64,000 bases of DNA from Isoetes taiwanensis (GCA_021234155.1 JAJEKV010000047.1:10128081-10192080); one strand, 5' to 3'. Positions 1 to 11,871 are shown, numbered from the stretch's first letter. A program made the numbers and translations. The notes: generated by a model not told the origin, from the letters alone.

Positions 1-6
1 GATCAG

Positions 7-1260
7 TTGGAAGATTGGCTCTCTGAGCATGGAGGCGCGGGCGCACATCTCATGCATCACACAATCCGGCAACTCATATATGCTGATGATGTCAACCTCA
101 TGGCCTATACTCCAGAGGACATGCAAAGTCACCGGATGCTCTTGACACTATTTGCCAATTCACCGGCATGCGAAGTTAACTTGGCCAAGACTAGGTGTTT
201 GCTAGTTGCATCGTCCCGTCAGCCAAGGCTTCCCACCTTCACTTACCAGGAGCAAGAGGTAGAGGTGGCTCCGACCTACAAGTACTTGGGGATTGAGTTC
301 TCAACTACCACCCATTGGGATGCGGCTATCAGGTTGCGGGTCACGGCGGGTTGGAAAGCACTATATGCCATGCGTAACAACAGACCACAAGGCGAAGTTG
401 TACCGGGCCACCAATCACATTTGTTTCGGGCCTTGGTTGAGCGGTCCTTTTGTATGGGGCGTAAGTGTGGGTCCGGTGATATCCCTCAACACCGAATGAC
501 CTCGAAAGCGGTGCGAGAAGGCCTTCTTGGCACGGGCCCTTGGGGTGAAGTCCACAGCCCGCATCCAGATCCTACTCCGTGAGACAAAGCTTCCTACCCC
601 TTCAACGGGCTGCATTGGAACGCCATATCGCTTACTTCCAAAAGGTGGTCGCTATAGCTGATACACGCTTGCCTTTGGCCACAGCCGATGGGTCCCCAAC
701 GCCCGAAATCCTGCTGGAAAGACAGACAAGCAAGCTCGGTGGTTCTCACGCGGGCGGCAGCAAACAGATCGCCCGTGTCGACAAAGAAAGATCGCGAGGC
801 ACTTAAACCGCACTGGATGCTACTTTCCTTCACAAGCTCGGGATGCGAGAGGCTCGGACGCCGCGTTAAGCCGGGCACACTATCGCCAGCAAGTCAATCC
901 TAGGCTCACAAGAGGCCCACACCAAGACTTGTACACCCAAATTTGCCCATGAAGAAGCGCGCACTTATAGCCTCCATTCAAGACGGGTGCACATCGCCTC
1001 GCATTGAAACGTATGCTGGGCTCGGAAGCACGAGAGCAAAGGCTTTGCCGTGTTGCCACCGGTAGCGATTGAGGATGAATGTCATACCCTCCAGATCTGC
1101 CCGGCATTTGCCCATATCCGAGAGAGGTATGTTCGACTACTAGTGCCTGGCCAACTGTTGCATCAGTTATTGACTACGGCGTCAGTGGGTTTGTTGGGGT
1201 CATATCTCCAGGAGGTTATGGATGCACGGACTCGTTTGTGTCCTACGGGACGGACTTGAA
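7..1260 (+). pseudogene. LINE reverse transcriptase, C-terminal half, decayed
   Basis: Residues 1-191 (7-582) contain the RT catalytic motif YADD within LIYADDVNLMAY, then the KTRCLLV and YKYLGIEF segments typical of LINE RT fingers, palm and thumb. The frame breaks after about 350 and again near 580. A downstream frame (about 1050-1259) keeps the ECHTLQICPAF segment, resembling the Cys/His motif at the C-terminus of plant LINE pol proteins. The family homologue at 37615-37854 has DESHTLQSCPAY at the same place. Several stops and frameshifts make this copy inactive. The RT identity rests on the YADD context and is firm; the exact clade is not determined. Confidence 0.75.
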
Positions 1261-1292
1261 CCGTCCTATGCAATTGTACAGTCTGCCAACAT

Positions 1293-1365
1293 GCTTATTA
1301 CTGCTAAGGTTTTTCCCTCGAAAACCCTTCGGGGCGGGGGTTTTTTAATCCTGTCAGTGATACGC
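1293..1365 (+). other. Conserved 3'-UTR compound hairpin of LINE family A
   Basis: Outer arms GCTTATTACTG and CAGTGATACGC flank an inner stem AAAACCC-TTCG-GGGC...GGGTTTTTT. The same layout recurs at 38225-38296 and, diverged, at 8154-8231. Such 3' structures in LINEs can be recognised by the reverse transcriptase (family knowledge); the role here is inferred. Confidence 0.6.
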
Positions 1366-1427
1366 TTGCTGCTCTCTTTTTTGTTTGGGTCCCATAGGCC
1401 AGTTGGTCTCCGTGGACGCTAAAAACC

Positions 1428-1449
1428 TATTCTATTCTATTCTATTCTA
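1428..1449 (+). repeat. (TTCTA)n microsatellite, LINE tail
   Basis: About four TTCTA units end the LINE copy. The same pentamer occurs at 33191-33217 and as its complement at 47114-47131. Confidence 0.8.
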
Positions 1450-2935
1450 AAGTGGGAGCATAAGTGGCCCTCGTCAAATTGGGATGATATTGAAGTTTGG
1501 GATGATATACTACAAAATTGTTTTATGTTCTTCCGCAAGTTTCAATATATCAGCAAGAAAATTTTGAAGGTAGAATCTAAGGTATCACTATCACTATCTA
1601 AGGAGAAGAAACTATTTTTGAAATGCTACAGGGCGCTTTATTGTTATTCAGGTTCGTTGAAATTGCAAGTGCATTACATAAGCTAGATATTTATGAGAAG
1701 GCATCAATTTTTTGTTACCACTTCCATAGAGATTTATTATCCTGTCTGGTAAGTTTTCTCCAGCTAAGATAATTGTTTGCTGATGCAGAAATGTATGAGT
1801 GGGTACATGGCTATACCACAAGTCTGAGTTTGATATTCATGATATCAAGTTTCCACTATCAAGTTTTGCAATCTGAAAAAACATCAAAATATATTTATTT
1901 GAATAATAACTTAATTACTGTTGCATGTCCAGTTTAGCTGAATTTTGGATTCCTTTATTTCAGCCATTTCTAAAGGGGAATCTAAGGTATCACTATTTAT
2001 AAGTCAAACGTCTTTCCTACCAAAATCTGAGCGTATTTTTTCGACAAGAGGAATCGTCTTAGATGGCTCCTCCATATCGTATGGGTTTTCTCGTCACCCT
2101 AAAATGTGGGTGGTATATGTTCCTATAATGAAGGTGGATCCTCCACTAGCTGCATTCGCATTATATTGCCGGCATTTACAAGTGAAGCAACAATGTTGAT
2201 AATAGGAAGCAACGTCTATTGTGGTATTTGGTATATAAAACAACAGCAGCAGTAACATGTGGCAGAAGCAGTGATAGCAAGTCATAAAATGAGCAAAGAT
2301 AGTAGTCACATGAGTACTAGGAGCCTATGAATGGAGATGAAGCTTAGAAAATGTCTACAAATTTTTTTGTTGGGGATGAGATGTACACTTTACTATGTAT
2401 CAAATTAACAACTCAATTATATGTTACCATGTATCAAACTAACAACTCAACTACATGCTAGCTTACGATATTAGACTCTTGCTATAAAGGAGATGGATCA
2501 AGCCAAGACAAAATCTGCATGCAAAGAGGTTGCTTTCAGCTTTACAACCTATTAGATAGACCAACATAAACAAGAACTATGATGTATTTTTTCTCCTTAT
2601 TCGCAGATGAACATGAAAATGCATCTTTGCAAAGACCAAGAATTGATTCAATACTAAAGACATAGAATCACAAAATCTTCAGAAATCTCAGCTCTAAGAC
2701 AATCTTAGTCACTTGCCCTTTATTCCTAAACTATAAAATGTAAAAATATTTTAACAAATCTTGATAGAAATCTTGATAGAATGTAGAAAATATTTACGGA
2801 GACCCTGTTAGGAGGATCTTGGAGGATATCTGTTAAAGGGAATGTCGACCGACCCAACTTCCACTTTGAGATTTTTCTGACTCCATATTCTATTTTACAC
2901 ATGGCAATTGCAAACATGTGTTTTCAACCACTTAG
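1450..2935. other. AT-rich spacer with no supported gene
   Basis: I see only short chance reading frames, homopolymer runs and A/T-rich sequence. No splice-consistent coding segment, RNA gene or terminal repeats were recognised. Confidence 0.5.
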
Positions 2936-2939
2936 GAAT

Positions 2940-3035
2940 GTCTCAAATAACCATGTGGAGTCCAAAAGAATTACCAATGCTTCTAATTGCTAGACAACCT
3001 TCTAATTGGTTGGGTGATGAAATAATTAGTGTTTT
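2940..3035. repeat. Left half of a repeat split by Copia insertion; paralogue at 6735-6830
   Basis: The stretch from CCATGTGGAGTCCAAAAGAA to AATTAGTGTTTT recurs in diverged form at about 6741-6797, where it runs without interruption into AACAAGAGAAGTATGAG. That continuation matches the sequence right of the Copia element (6560 onward). The 6735-6830 copy therefore represents the empty site. Confidence 0.7.
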
Positions 3036-3831
3036 TGTTAGAAATCATATCATAATCATATGTGTTATGTTAATTATGAAGATTGAGTGACACAAGCAAA
3101 TATGTGAAAGAAACAATGAAAGGATCAGCTAAAGGGGAACTCATCATGTGCTGCTTATGCAAAGCTTAGTTTGTCTAAGCTACATCAGGATTTGAGATCA
3201 TACAAGGCATAGAAGACAGAAGTTCACATTGAACACTTGGTGAAGCTTGACCATGGTTCAATGGTTAATAGTTGACATTAACCTAAGTGTAAATATGGGA
3301 TATTGTTTGTACTCGGTCCAATGAGATAAAACCGAGTTTGTTTAGACTCGGTCCAATGAAACAATGGCAGAGAATTCTTCGGCAGATCGGTGAGGCTTGA
3401 CCGCCGGAACCGAAGCTGATAAAATAAACCAAGATGTACAGAATGGATATACAGTGATGAACGAAGTTAGGGGTAACGGAATACACAGGTTTGTTGTATA
3501 GAAGTGAGGAAAGTTCATATAGTGTTGATTCAGTGAAATTCGATCATCTCGTTATTTCTGAAGTTATATTTTGCTTATTTCAATGGTTTGAAGGTTTGAA
3601 TATTAATACCATTGACATAGCTTGAACATTGATGCAAATGCTAAATGCTAAAGTTGTGCAAATAAAATGAGAGATGTCTTGTGTAGTATTGATAAATAAA
3701 ATCTTCTTCATGGAAATCTCATTACATGAATGTAGTGCAAGCATATAAGAAAAGGAACATGAATTGAGCTGTCTACACAGTTGTGTGATTTAATATTTGA
3801 ATCAAAGGTGATCTAACAAATATTACTTATA
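3036..3831 (+). repeat. Copia 5' LTR
   Basis: Starts TGTTAGAAATC and ends TATTACTTATA just before the primer-binding site. The right LTR ends ...TTACTTACA, giving the expected TG...CA; the left end has one substitution. Confidence 0.85.
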
Positions 3832-3844
3832 TTGGTATCAGAGC
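3832..3844 (+). promoter_or_regulatory. Copia primer-binding site (tRNA-iMet type)
   Basis: TTGGTATCAGAGC directly follows the LTR. It is the usual plant Copia primer-binding motif complementary to initiator tRNA-Met. The gag start codon follows 4 bases later at 3849. Confidence 0.85.
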
Positions 3845-3848
3845 CAGG

Positions 3849-5750
3849 ATGTCTAGCAGGTTTGGTGCTGGCTTGTTGAATGCTATTGAAGTATTCAAGG
3901 GTGATTCTGGATTTCAAGTCTGGAAGGAAAAGATAAAGCAAGTCTTGCAAGTTGAAGGTTTGTGGGAGCTAATTGAGGGAGATGGCCCTGAAACAAGCTC
4001 AAGAGGAAGAGTTGATGCTGTGGTCGAACAAGGAAGTTCTTTAAACAATCAGGAGCAGTCTGGAGAAACTCAAACACGAGAGGTTGCTGTAACATCTAGG
4101 GAGATGTCAGGTGATATGAATGCAAAATTAAGAGAGGCTCAAGGAATAATAATGAGCAAAGTTGGATCCAGTATTGTGCTGAAACTCAGAGGTATGAGTC
4201 CTAAGCAAATGTGGAAATATATGTTGATAACATATGAGGAGAAAACATCTTCTCAAATAGATGTTTTGGAAAATGAGCTTAGGAGATTAAAATTTCGAGA
4301 AAAGGATGATGTCAATGAATTCTTTCAAAACTTTGATAACATCATTGCTGATTTGGAAGGTGCAGGGGTGTTTTACACTCAGCAACAGCAGGTACTAGCA
4401 ATATCTAGATCAGTGGCAAGTCTTGGAAATGTTTCTATATTTATTAGAACAATTGCAAGAAACAGGTCTGATGCAGAAAGGATGTTGAAAACTGAGATTG
4501 AACAGTCAAAAGTCATGGATGATGAAGAAGCCACTCAGATTTTGTTCACAAAAGGTAAGGGGGAATTTGATGCACGCCAAAAGGGTAAAGTTGGTCCCTG
4601 TTTTAACTGTAACCAACTAGGACATATAAAGATAAATTGTCCTAACTTAAGCAAAGACATAAACTGCTATAACTGTGGGGGCAGGGGGCATTTTGCCTCA
4701 ACCTGCTCCACGCCCAAGGATGCAAATAAAGGCAAGGGCAGAGGAGGAAGAACAAGTTCCAACTTTAGAGGAAGAGGAAGAGGCAGGAGCAGGAATACTG
4801 AGGCCAATATTGCAGAAGAGGTTTTTCTGGAAGAAGAGGAAGCTGAAGAAAATGAAGAGGTAAGAAATTGCAAGTTATTTTCAGCTTGTGAAAAACATAC
4901 TGACAACAATGATGACTTTTTGATACTAGATAGTGGAGCAGAAAAGTCCATTGCATGCTCGAGAAAAATCCTAAAGGAATGCAAAGGAATTAATGGAGGA
5001 CATGTACAAGTTGGAAATGGAGATCTGCAAAAAGTCAAAGATGTTGGAATCTTGGAACTGTTTGATCTAAATGGGAAAAGTGTGAATTTGCAAAATGTGC
5101 TTTGTGTACCAAGTCTTGTGAGAAATTTAATATCTATTTCACAACTTGTGGATATGGGATTCAAAGTTGTATTTGAGCAAATGAATTGCAAAATTTATGA
5201 AGGGAATGATCTGAGATTTCTAGGAAGGAGAGTTGGAAATTTGTTTGGCATAGATGCTAAAACTCTTGGATCAATAAATTTGATAACAAAACCTGATATG
5301 GAAATCTGGCATGAAAGACTAGGGCACTCGAATTTCAAAAATCTAGAGTTCATGGTTAAACAAGGCATGATCAAGTCTGATACATTTAAGGAGAACTATA
5401 TTTGCAAAGGATGCCGATTAGGAAAACACTCAAGGCTCCCATTTTCAAAAGGAAAAAGGAAAACCAAAGATATTCTTGAATTGATTCACACTACTTGTGT
5501 GGTCCTTTGAATGTGACAGGAATTACAGGGAAAAGATACTTTATGACTTTTGTGGATGATTACAGCAGAAGAACAAAAGTTTATTGTCTTAGAACAAAAG
5601 ACCTTGTCGATGAAGCTTTTAAGACATTTGCTGCAGAAGTTGAGTGCCAAACTGGGAAGAGAATCAAATGTGTACGGTCTGACAGAGGAGGTGAGTACCT
5701 ATCCCATAAGTTTAAGAAATATTGCTTAAGTAGAGGATTGCTCATATCAT
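3849..5750 (+). pseudogene. Copia gag-protease-integrase polyprotein, frameshifted and truncated
   Basis: The main frame (3849-5510, 553 aa) reads Gag from residue 1, then two CCHC zinc knuckles near residues 255-290 (CFNCNQLGHIKINC and CYNCGGRGHFASTC) followed by an Arg/Gly-rich tract. The retropepsin motif LDSGAEKSIACS lies near residue 358. The integrase HHCC zinc domain (HERLGHSN ... CKGCRLGKHSRLPF) is near residues 490-535. A frameshift at about 5500 moves the integrase core to another frame (FVDDYSR ... SDRGGEYL). It ends where LTR sequence begins at about 5743, so the last integrase catalytic residue and all of RT/RNase H are absent. The sister Gag at 59766-60455 is clearly related. 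Confidence 0.88.
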
Positions 5751-6559
5751 AATCATATGTGTTATGTTAATTATGAAGATTGAGTGACACAAGCAAATAT
5801 GTGAAAGAAACAATGAAAGGATTAGCTAAAGGGGAACTCATCATGTGCTGCTTATGCAAAGCTTAGTTTATCTAAGCTACATCAGGATTTGAGATCATAC
5901 AAGGCATAGAAGAAAGAAGTTCACATTGAACACTTGGTGAAGCTTGACCATGGTGCCATGTAAAATAATCTTAAGGTCGTTGGGTTCAATGGTTAATGGT
6001 TGACATTAACCTAAGTGTAAATATGGGATATTGTTTGTACTCGGTCCAATGAGATAAAACCGAGTTTGTTTAGAATCGGTCCAATGAAACAATGGCAGAG
6101 AATTCTTCGGCAGATCGGTGAGGCTTGACCGCCGGAACCGAAGCTGATAAAATAAACCAAGATGTACAGAATGGATATACAGTGATTAACGAAGTTAGGG
6201 GTAACGGAATACACAGGTTTGTTGTATAGAAGTGAGGAAAGTTCATATAGTGTTGATTCAGAGAAATTCGATCATCTCGTTATTTCTGAAGTTATATTTT
6301 GCTTATTTCAATGGTTTGAAGGTTTGAATATTAATACCATTGACATAGCTTGAACATTGATGTAAATGCTAAATGCTAAAGTTGTGCAAATAAAATGAGA
6401 GATGTCTTGTGTAGTATTGATAAATAAAATCTTCTTCATGGAAATCTCATTACATGAATGTAGTGCAAGCATATAAGAAAAGGAACATGAACTGAGCTGT
6501 CTACACAGTTGTGTGATTTAAGATTTGAATCAAAGGTGATCTAACAAATATTACTTACA
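5743..6559 (+). repeat. Copia 3' LTR (first few bases lost at deletion junction)
   Basis: Matches 3046-3831 over almost its whole length and ends TTACTTACA before the GTTTT target duplication. The deletion junction lies at TCATATCATAATC. Confidence 0.85.
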
Positions 6560-6564
6560 GTTTT

Positions 6565-7780
6565 AACAAGGAAATTACGAGTGGAATCTGCAATGCAACA
6601 CACAGATTCCCCATCAAACACATCCATCGTGAAAGGCTCACATTGTCTGATTGTATTTAAATTTAGCATTCTGATAGACAAATACTCCACGCATTTGTTC
6701 TGCAATCACTGAAAGCTGGGACAAACGTATCAATTACTGGCCATGTGGAGTTCAAGAGAATCTTCTATTTGGCTAAGGGATGATATAATTAGTGTTTTAA
6801 CAAGAGAAGTATGAGTGGAATCTGCAAGATGTTCATTGAACATACTCCCATTTGTAAGATAAGACAATTGCGATAATTGAGAAAGCAAAATCTCAAACAC
6901 GATGTGGATTAAAAAGACTAATGAATCCACTGTATCTCAAAGTATATGGCAATGTTTTGCACTATAATATTGGATACCGATCTATTTGGCGTTTGGGAAC
7001 AATTCAGAGAGTTGCCGGGGAAAAAACCCTCCATGCAATATTTATGTCAACGAAACTTAGTTCACTATTAGATGCCATGTGAGATATCATTGTGATTAGG
7101 GATGCAACTTGGTATTTGAGAGTGGCATGAAAGTAGAAAAAACATTTCTGCCATTCATTCCAATAGATGATTCTATGTGGCTTAAGTTTTGAGTGATGCA
7201 AATCCATTTGAAATGCAAGTACATTGTTTATTATAAAGTGGTAACGTTAGCAATTCAAGGTTCAAGTATATTTGCTATATGATTTGCAAAAGTTAGTGAG
7301 GAGTACTCATATGAAAATATGTATAAATGTAATGTGGGATGGTGAGTTTGATCGATAACTTTAAGGTTAGTTGGAACTGCTAATTAAGTGGAAAGGATTT
7401 TTACAGAGTTGCAAAGTGTGCACCTAGATGGTTATCTGCGGATAACTTTGTCTGCCTAGAACCAGTTCATTCTTTTTATTACTCTATGTGGATTTGCATT
7501 TTGACTGTTCGCCAGCATATCCTTTTTTTTTTTTCAATTTTATAGCTCTAGCTGGTATTTTTACGCTTGCAAGTCATGATTGACCTTGCCATGTTACAAA
7601 CGATTTGATTACTATTCATGGACATAAAAATGCATTGAAAGCTTATCTTCATGAAACTTCAACTTTCCAAGTTGCAAGTGATGACTCAATTGTTGTTTCA
7701 ATCAAAGAGATTCTTTTATTTGATTTAGATTCACTTAATCGCATCGATCCGAGACATCGGATCGCCATTCTAGAATGGGA
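6565..7780. other. Spacer containing the empty-site paralogue; no supported gene
   Basis: Holds the right half of the split repeat (6565-6605) and its uninterrupted paralogue (about 6735-6830). The frame at 7605-8057 has no recognisable domain. I see no RNA gene. Confidence 0.45.
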
Positions 7781-7784
7781 CGAG

Positions 7785-8017
7785 CATGCATGTCATGCAT
7801 GCATGCGGGCGGCGCATGCCCGTTTTTGGTTGGGAGTTCGCTATTTCAGGCGCGTTTCTGCATCCACGTCTCATCGGCGCTTCCTCTTCTCTCAGCAGTA
7901 CCTTATTCTCTTTGAACCCACCCTCCCCTCCTTCTTTGTTTATTATATTTTGTACAAGTTCTGTTTATCATGTTTTTCCACCCGCTGGGTGATGCTTTTT
8001 TTCCACCCGCTGGGTGA
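7785..8017. repeat. CATGCATG-rich palindromic tract and a short tandem duplication
   Basis: A cluster of overlapping GCATGCATG palindromes (about 7785-7820; RY-like motifs in plant promoters) precedes a CT-rich stretch. TTTTTCCACCCGCTGGGTGATGC is duplicated in tandem near 7972-8021. A promoter or 5' leader is possible, but no downstream gene was recognised. Confidence 0.4.
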
Positions 8018-8153
8018 TGCTATTATTTGGTATGTTTCTCGTTTGTTGTGTTGGTGATGTGCAGGTACAGGTTGGCGAGCGGCATCTGTTTCGACTTCTC
8101 CATGCGTGGGTTTTTGGGAGCGATTTTATGCCTTATGTTTGTCTAAGCCCCTT

Positions 8154-8231
8154 GTCGAAGGCTTATCACTAGGGTTTTTCCTCGAAAACCCGAAAGGGCG
8201 GGGTTTTTTAATCCCGGTGATAAGCTTTCGG
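8154..8231 (+). other. Diverged LINE-type 3' hairpin
   Basis: Outer arms GTCGAAGGCTTATCAC and GTGATAAGCTTTCGG enclose an inner stem with AAAACCC-GAAA-GGGCGGGGTTTTTT. The architecture matches the LINE family A hairpins at 1293-1365 and 38225-38296. It probably marks the 3' end of a further diverged LINE; the coding part was not recognised. Confidence 0.5.
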
Positions 8232-8767
8232 CAGGTACATCAGCCACTCATCTATTAGCATTGTATTTGTTTTGGGGTCCAAATGATATAATTGGATTTT
8301 CCCTTTATTTTTCGTGGGTAGTTCGCATGTGTGCGGCTACCCACTGTCCACCATTGTAGAAAATCTGCTGAGATGAATGAGAAGCCTATCGGGCGGTTTG
8401 TTGGTTTCTTGCGAGTCCCATTCTAGAATTTGTATTTTTATAGGCTAATGATTGTCTAATTTCTTATTTGTAGGAATATAAGATCTCACATAATGGTTTT
8501 CCCCATTTTCGTTTGTTGGTTTGCGTACCTACTTGGATATCAGGTGAAAATACACCTTCAATTCCACAATTTAGAGGATTTATCATTCTTTTGTTTTTAC
8601 TATTCGTAGCCATATGCCAGTTGTACTCTTTTCTTGCAGATGTTTAGCATAGAGTTTTGATCTCTGAAAGGAAAAACATTCAATGTAGCATAAATGGTAA
8701 TTTTGCGAGTCGTAAGTTTGTTTCTATATTTTCTTTTGTGTTAATGATCTTTGGATAAAATTGTGGA

Positions 8768-9364
8768 GGTAATGAGCCCTAAGGTTAATTTTGTTTGGGT
8801 TCATGATTGCCATCTCTAAATTCTTTTAACATTTCATAGGAAGAGACCAAATAGAATCCGGCTTTAGTCCTTTTTGCATAGTGATTTCCCATAATTTACA
8901 AGTATTCTTATTTGATTTTATCAAAGACATCACAGTGGACATACGACTAATTTAGAATGCCCACGGGAAATGCATAGTTCAGTGTTTAGACTTAGAGAAG
9001 GTATCTCTACATATTAACTTCAAAATCCTCTTTCGCATCCAATCACCTCTCTTCCGTAGTATGATTTATGGAAGTAATTAGTGTTGAGGTTAATTTTGTT
9101 TGGGTTCATGATTACCATCTACAAATGCTTTTAGCATTTCATAATAAGAGACTAAATGAAATCAGCCTTAAGTCCTTTTTGCATAGTCCTTTCCCATAAT
9201 TTAGAATTATTCTTATTTGATTCTATCAAAGATATCACAGTACACATACGATTAAATTAGATTGCCCAAGGGAAATGCATAGTTCAATGTTCAGACTGGG
9301 AGAACCTATCTCTACATATAAATTCAAAATCCTCTTTCGCGTCCACTCATCTCTCTTCCATATT
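8768..9364. repeat. Tandem direct duplication, two ~295-bp units
   Basis: Unit 1 (about 8768-9062) and unit 2 (about 9073-9364) align over GGTTAATTTTGTTTGGGTTC, then GCATTTCATAATAAGAG-like and CCTCTTTCGC-like anchors. The period is about 305 bp with moderate divergence. No coding capacity is shared. Confidence 0.75.
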
Positions 9365-10925
9365 AGCTGTACCAATGTTGAGCTATAACATGCTTTCATT
9401 GCCAGCAATGTCAATGCCAGGACTGCCAATGCTTTCGTTGCTTAGGGTGTTTCCCTGCTAGGCGCTTCTGGAGAGCCGATACATATGGAGGGACAGGCAT
9501 TAGAAGGTGCTTTGTTTTAGGTTCTAGGTTTCTCTTATGCTCAAGATTGTTTGTGTTTGTTGGTTTTAGTTCTCTGCAGATACAACGTTGGGCTTCACTA
9601 TGATACTATCACTATGTGTTTAGATATTTTATTGCCGTATAAAACCACAACGAAATTGCCATGTTAATGGAATATGCCAAGATGCAGGAGGTGTATGTAC
9701 GTATTGGGTACCCTTGTGTAGCTCTGCATGTGTTAAGTAGATATGATTGGAATGCAGTTATTATAATGTTATTGAAGAAGAGGGACAACTCAATGTAGCT
9801 AGAGATTACTTATGATTAGGCCTTAAGTTTTTTATTTATTTTTATTTAACTGCTATTATCCATGTTGTAGAATTGGCATTGTCATGCACTTTGTTTGCCA
9901 AGCTTCATTCCGATTGTTATTTGAGATTGCATTCTCAATTTAATGTTGGAATTTTTTTTGTGGGTTGTTTAGGTATTTATATCCCATTTTGCTCAGATTA
10001 AAGTCCATTTTGTCTTAATTTTAATTCATGCATGTTTTGCTAGTGATTAGAGTTAAGTGAATTAGGATTATCAACTAGGGTTTATGCTTCATGGGATTTA
10101 AGATTGAGTGTTCAATGGTAAAGCAAAGGAAACGCGAAGCAAAAGTAATAACTCATGCATTAAGCTATAGCATACAAATAGAGTTTATATTGTATATTTC
10201 TAACCCTCACACTCATGACGAGCATTTGAACAATAAATCCCAATCAAATTACCAATTATCATCATGAACAATTCCAATTATTATCAAACATGAAATGTAC
10301 ATATTTTATTTTTCTCCTTCATATGTACATCTAAACTTTGTAGGAATTAGGGTGTAGGTAATCTACGACAATGTCAAAGGGATGTTGCATACTCCTGCGG
10401 AATCCCTATAGGAGTCTAGGAATAGGAAATCCTAATAAAGTTTCACGAAGTCGTAGATCTAATCCCTATGATTAGTGGCTCGTCCTAAAGACGCCGTTGA
10501 TGTGAAGCTTTCCAAGAAGCTTTCAACATGACATCTCTTAGAGTTTAAGAGAATTTACAATTGGATTCAGTAATTGAGTCTAACTTAGGTAACATCTGTC
10601 AAAGTTTAGTAAAGTTCCAGCAATGCAATTTCATTTCATGTACGCAACTTGGTTGAACTATAATATGATTGCTTGCCACTATATTATTACTTCTTGATTG
10701 TTGCTTTTTTATCATCATACTCTTTATCAAAATCTCAATAAATATAAACTTAACAGAGGTTTGGTGATGCAATACACAATCGATCTCATACAGTCCCTAA
10801 ATAACAAGGGACTTGTAATATAAATATAATTTCTTTTGCACTTTAAATGTTTTGTTGATATATTTTGTTCCACAACTATACCAACAAACACATATAATGC
10901 AATAGAATAAGTAAAGCTAACCGTA
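9365..10925. other. AT-rich spacer, nothing recognised
   Basis: No supported coding region or terminal repeat. Sequence resembling the Gypsy LTR (30223-31808) is not visible here, so the Gypsy element to the right lacks its 5' LTR in this interval. Confidence 0.45.
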
Positions 10926-11064
10926 AGGCCATGACCTACTTGTGTATGCAGCTAGAGGCACAGGCTCAGGGGAACGACAACGACGAGACCTTAGGGAAGA
11001 ACAGACCCCGCCTAGACCACCCCCGGCAAGGAGCCTGTATGAAGCATTCGGTGCAATGTAAGAA

Positions 11065-11840
11065 ATGTCGCAGATGAGAACGGACCTCGAGCAGATAAAG
11101 GCTTTCTTGGCAGCACAATCAGAGAGTGGCCCAAACAACAATGTCCAATTGCCAGAGGCACCACCTAGGAAGACGGGGAAGGACAAGAGGAGGAGCAAGA
11201 GAAGGAGGTCCACCAGCACGGAATCCTCCGACTCAAGCTCGGACTCAGACTCTGACTCCGAGGAAGAGGAAGAGGAAGAGCAGGCTCAGGACCGTAGGGA
11301 TGGAAGGCAAAGGGACGCCACAGATGGATGGCAAAGGGACACGAAAGCCTCTGATTACCAGAAGAAGGTAGACTCAGCATTGGGAAACGTATGGAAGGCC
11401 AGGAAACTCGAACAATTCTCAGGCAAAAACAGGTCAGGCATAGAAGCAGAGGCTTGGCTCGATCAAATGAGTGAGTATGGCAACGCCTATGGTATGAAGG
11501 ATAAGGATAAAGGCAGGGTGGCAACAGCCAACCTGAAAGGAGCAGCACGCATTTGGTGAAAGGGTTATGCCAAGGCCCATGGCTTACGCAGGGATGCTTG
11601 CAGGTTCAGGAAGTTTGCTAAAGCTTTCAAGCGCCATTACGTCCCAAGGGAACATAAGTCCAGCATGATGCAGCAATTCTACAGGTTGCAGCAAGGCAAC
11701 AAATCAGTCCAGAAATATACAGAGGAATTCATGAGGCTAAGGCTTTATGTGCCAAAGTTGGGTGAAAAGCATGCAGTGGAGAGCTATATTGAGGGGCTGA
11801 ATGAAGAGATCCGCAAGCTTGTAAGGGCAATAAACCCTAC
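11065..11840 (+). pseudogene. Gypsy gag, N-terminal part
   Basis: An acidic and Ser/Arg-rich N-terminal region (a run of Glu/Asp at about residues 55-72) is followed by the retrotransposon Gag core: GIEAEAWLDQM, then IW, KGYAKAHGLRRDACRF, FKRHYVPREHKSSM, FYRLQQGNKSVQKYTEEF and GLNEEIRKLVRAINP. One in-frame TGA follows IW at 11557-11559; the frame continues through it. The reading frame is cut by the DNA transposon just after the NP(T) codons. The same frame number resumes at 25420, so the inserted length is a multiple of three between those codons. Confidence 0.8.
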
Positions 11841-11871
11841 ATTAGGGCGGATTTGGGGTCTGAAAATGGCC
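11841..11871 (+). repeat. Left terminal inverted repeat
   Basis: Begins ATTAGGGCGGATTTGGGGTC and is perfectly complementary over 31 bp to 25389-25419. Confidence 0.95.

Larger units (their letters stand above)
1..1449 (+). mobile_element. LINE family A, 5'-truncated copy ending in a (TTCTA)n tail
   Basis: Non-LTR retrotransposon fragment. The window opens inside the reverse transcriptase, which is followed by a decayed C-terminal domain, a 3' UTR with a compound hairpin (1293-1365) and a short TTCTA microsatellite tail. A second copy with the same C-terminal zinc-finger-like segment, hairpin and a different microsatellite tail lies at about 37600-38377, which supports the element boundaries. 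The 5' end is outside the window. Confidence 0.75.
3036..6559 (+). mobile_element. Copia retrotransposon, internally deleted, with both LTRs
   Basis: Two LTRs (3036-3831 and a 5'-truncated 5743-6559) flank gag, protease and the start of integrase. The rest of integrase, RT and RNase H is missing; the coding sequence jumps at about 5743 directly into LTR sequence. A 5-bp target duplication GTTTT sits at 3031-3035 and 6560-6564. The LTRs differ by a few substitutions and a roughly 34-bp indel (present in the right LTR near 5955-5988), so the insertion is not brand new. Confidence 0.88.

Noticed and set aside
4667-5191. 174-residue antisense frame in the Copia gag/protease region
   Set aside because: Opposite strand of a clear Gag-protease coding sequence; codon shadow.
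11165-11548. 127-residue antisense frame in Gypsy gag
   Set aside because: Shadow of the acidic/Ser-rich gag N-terminus.
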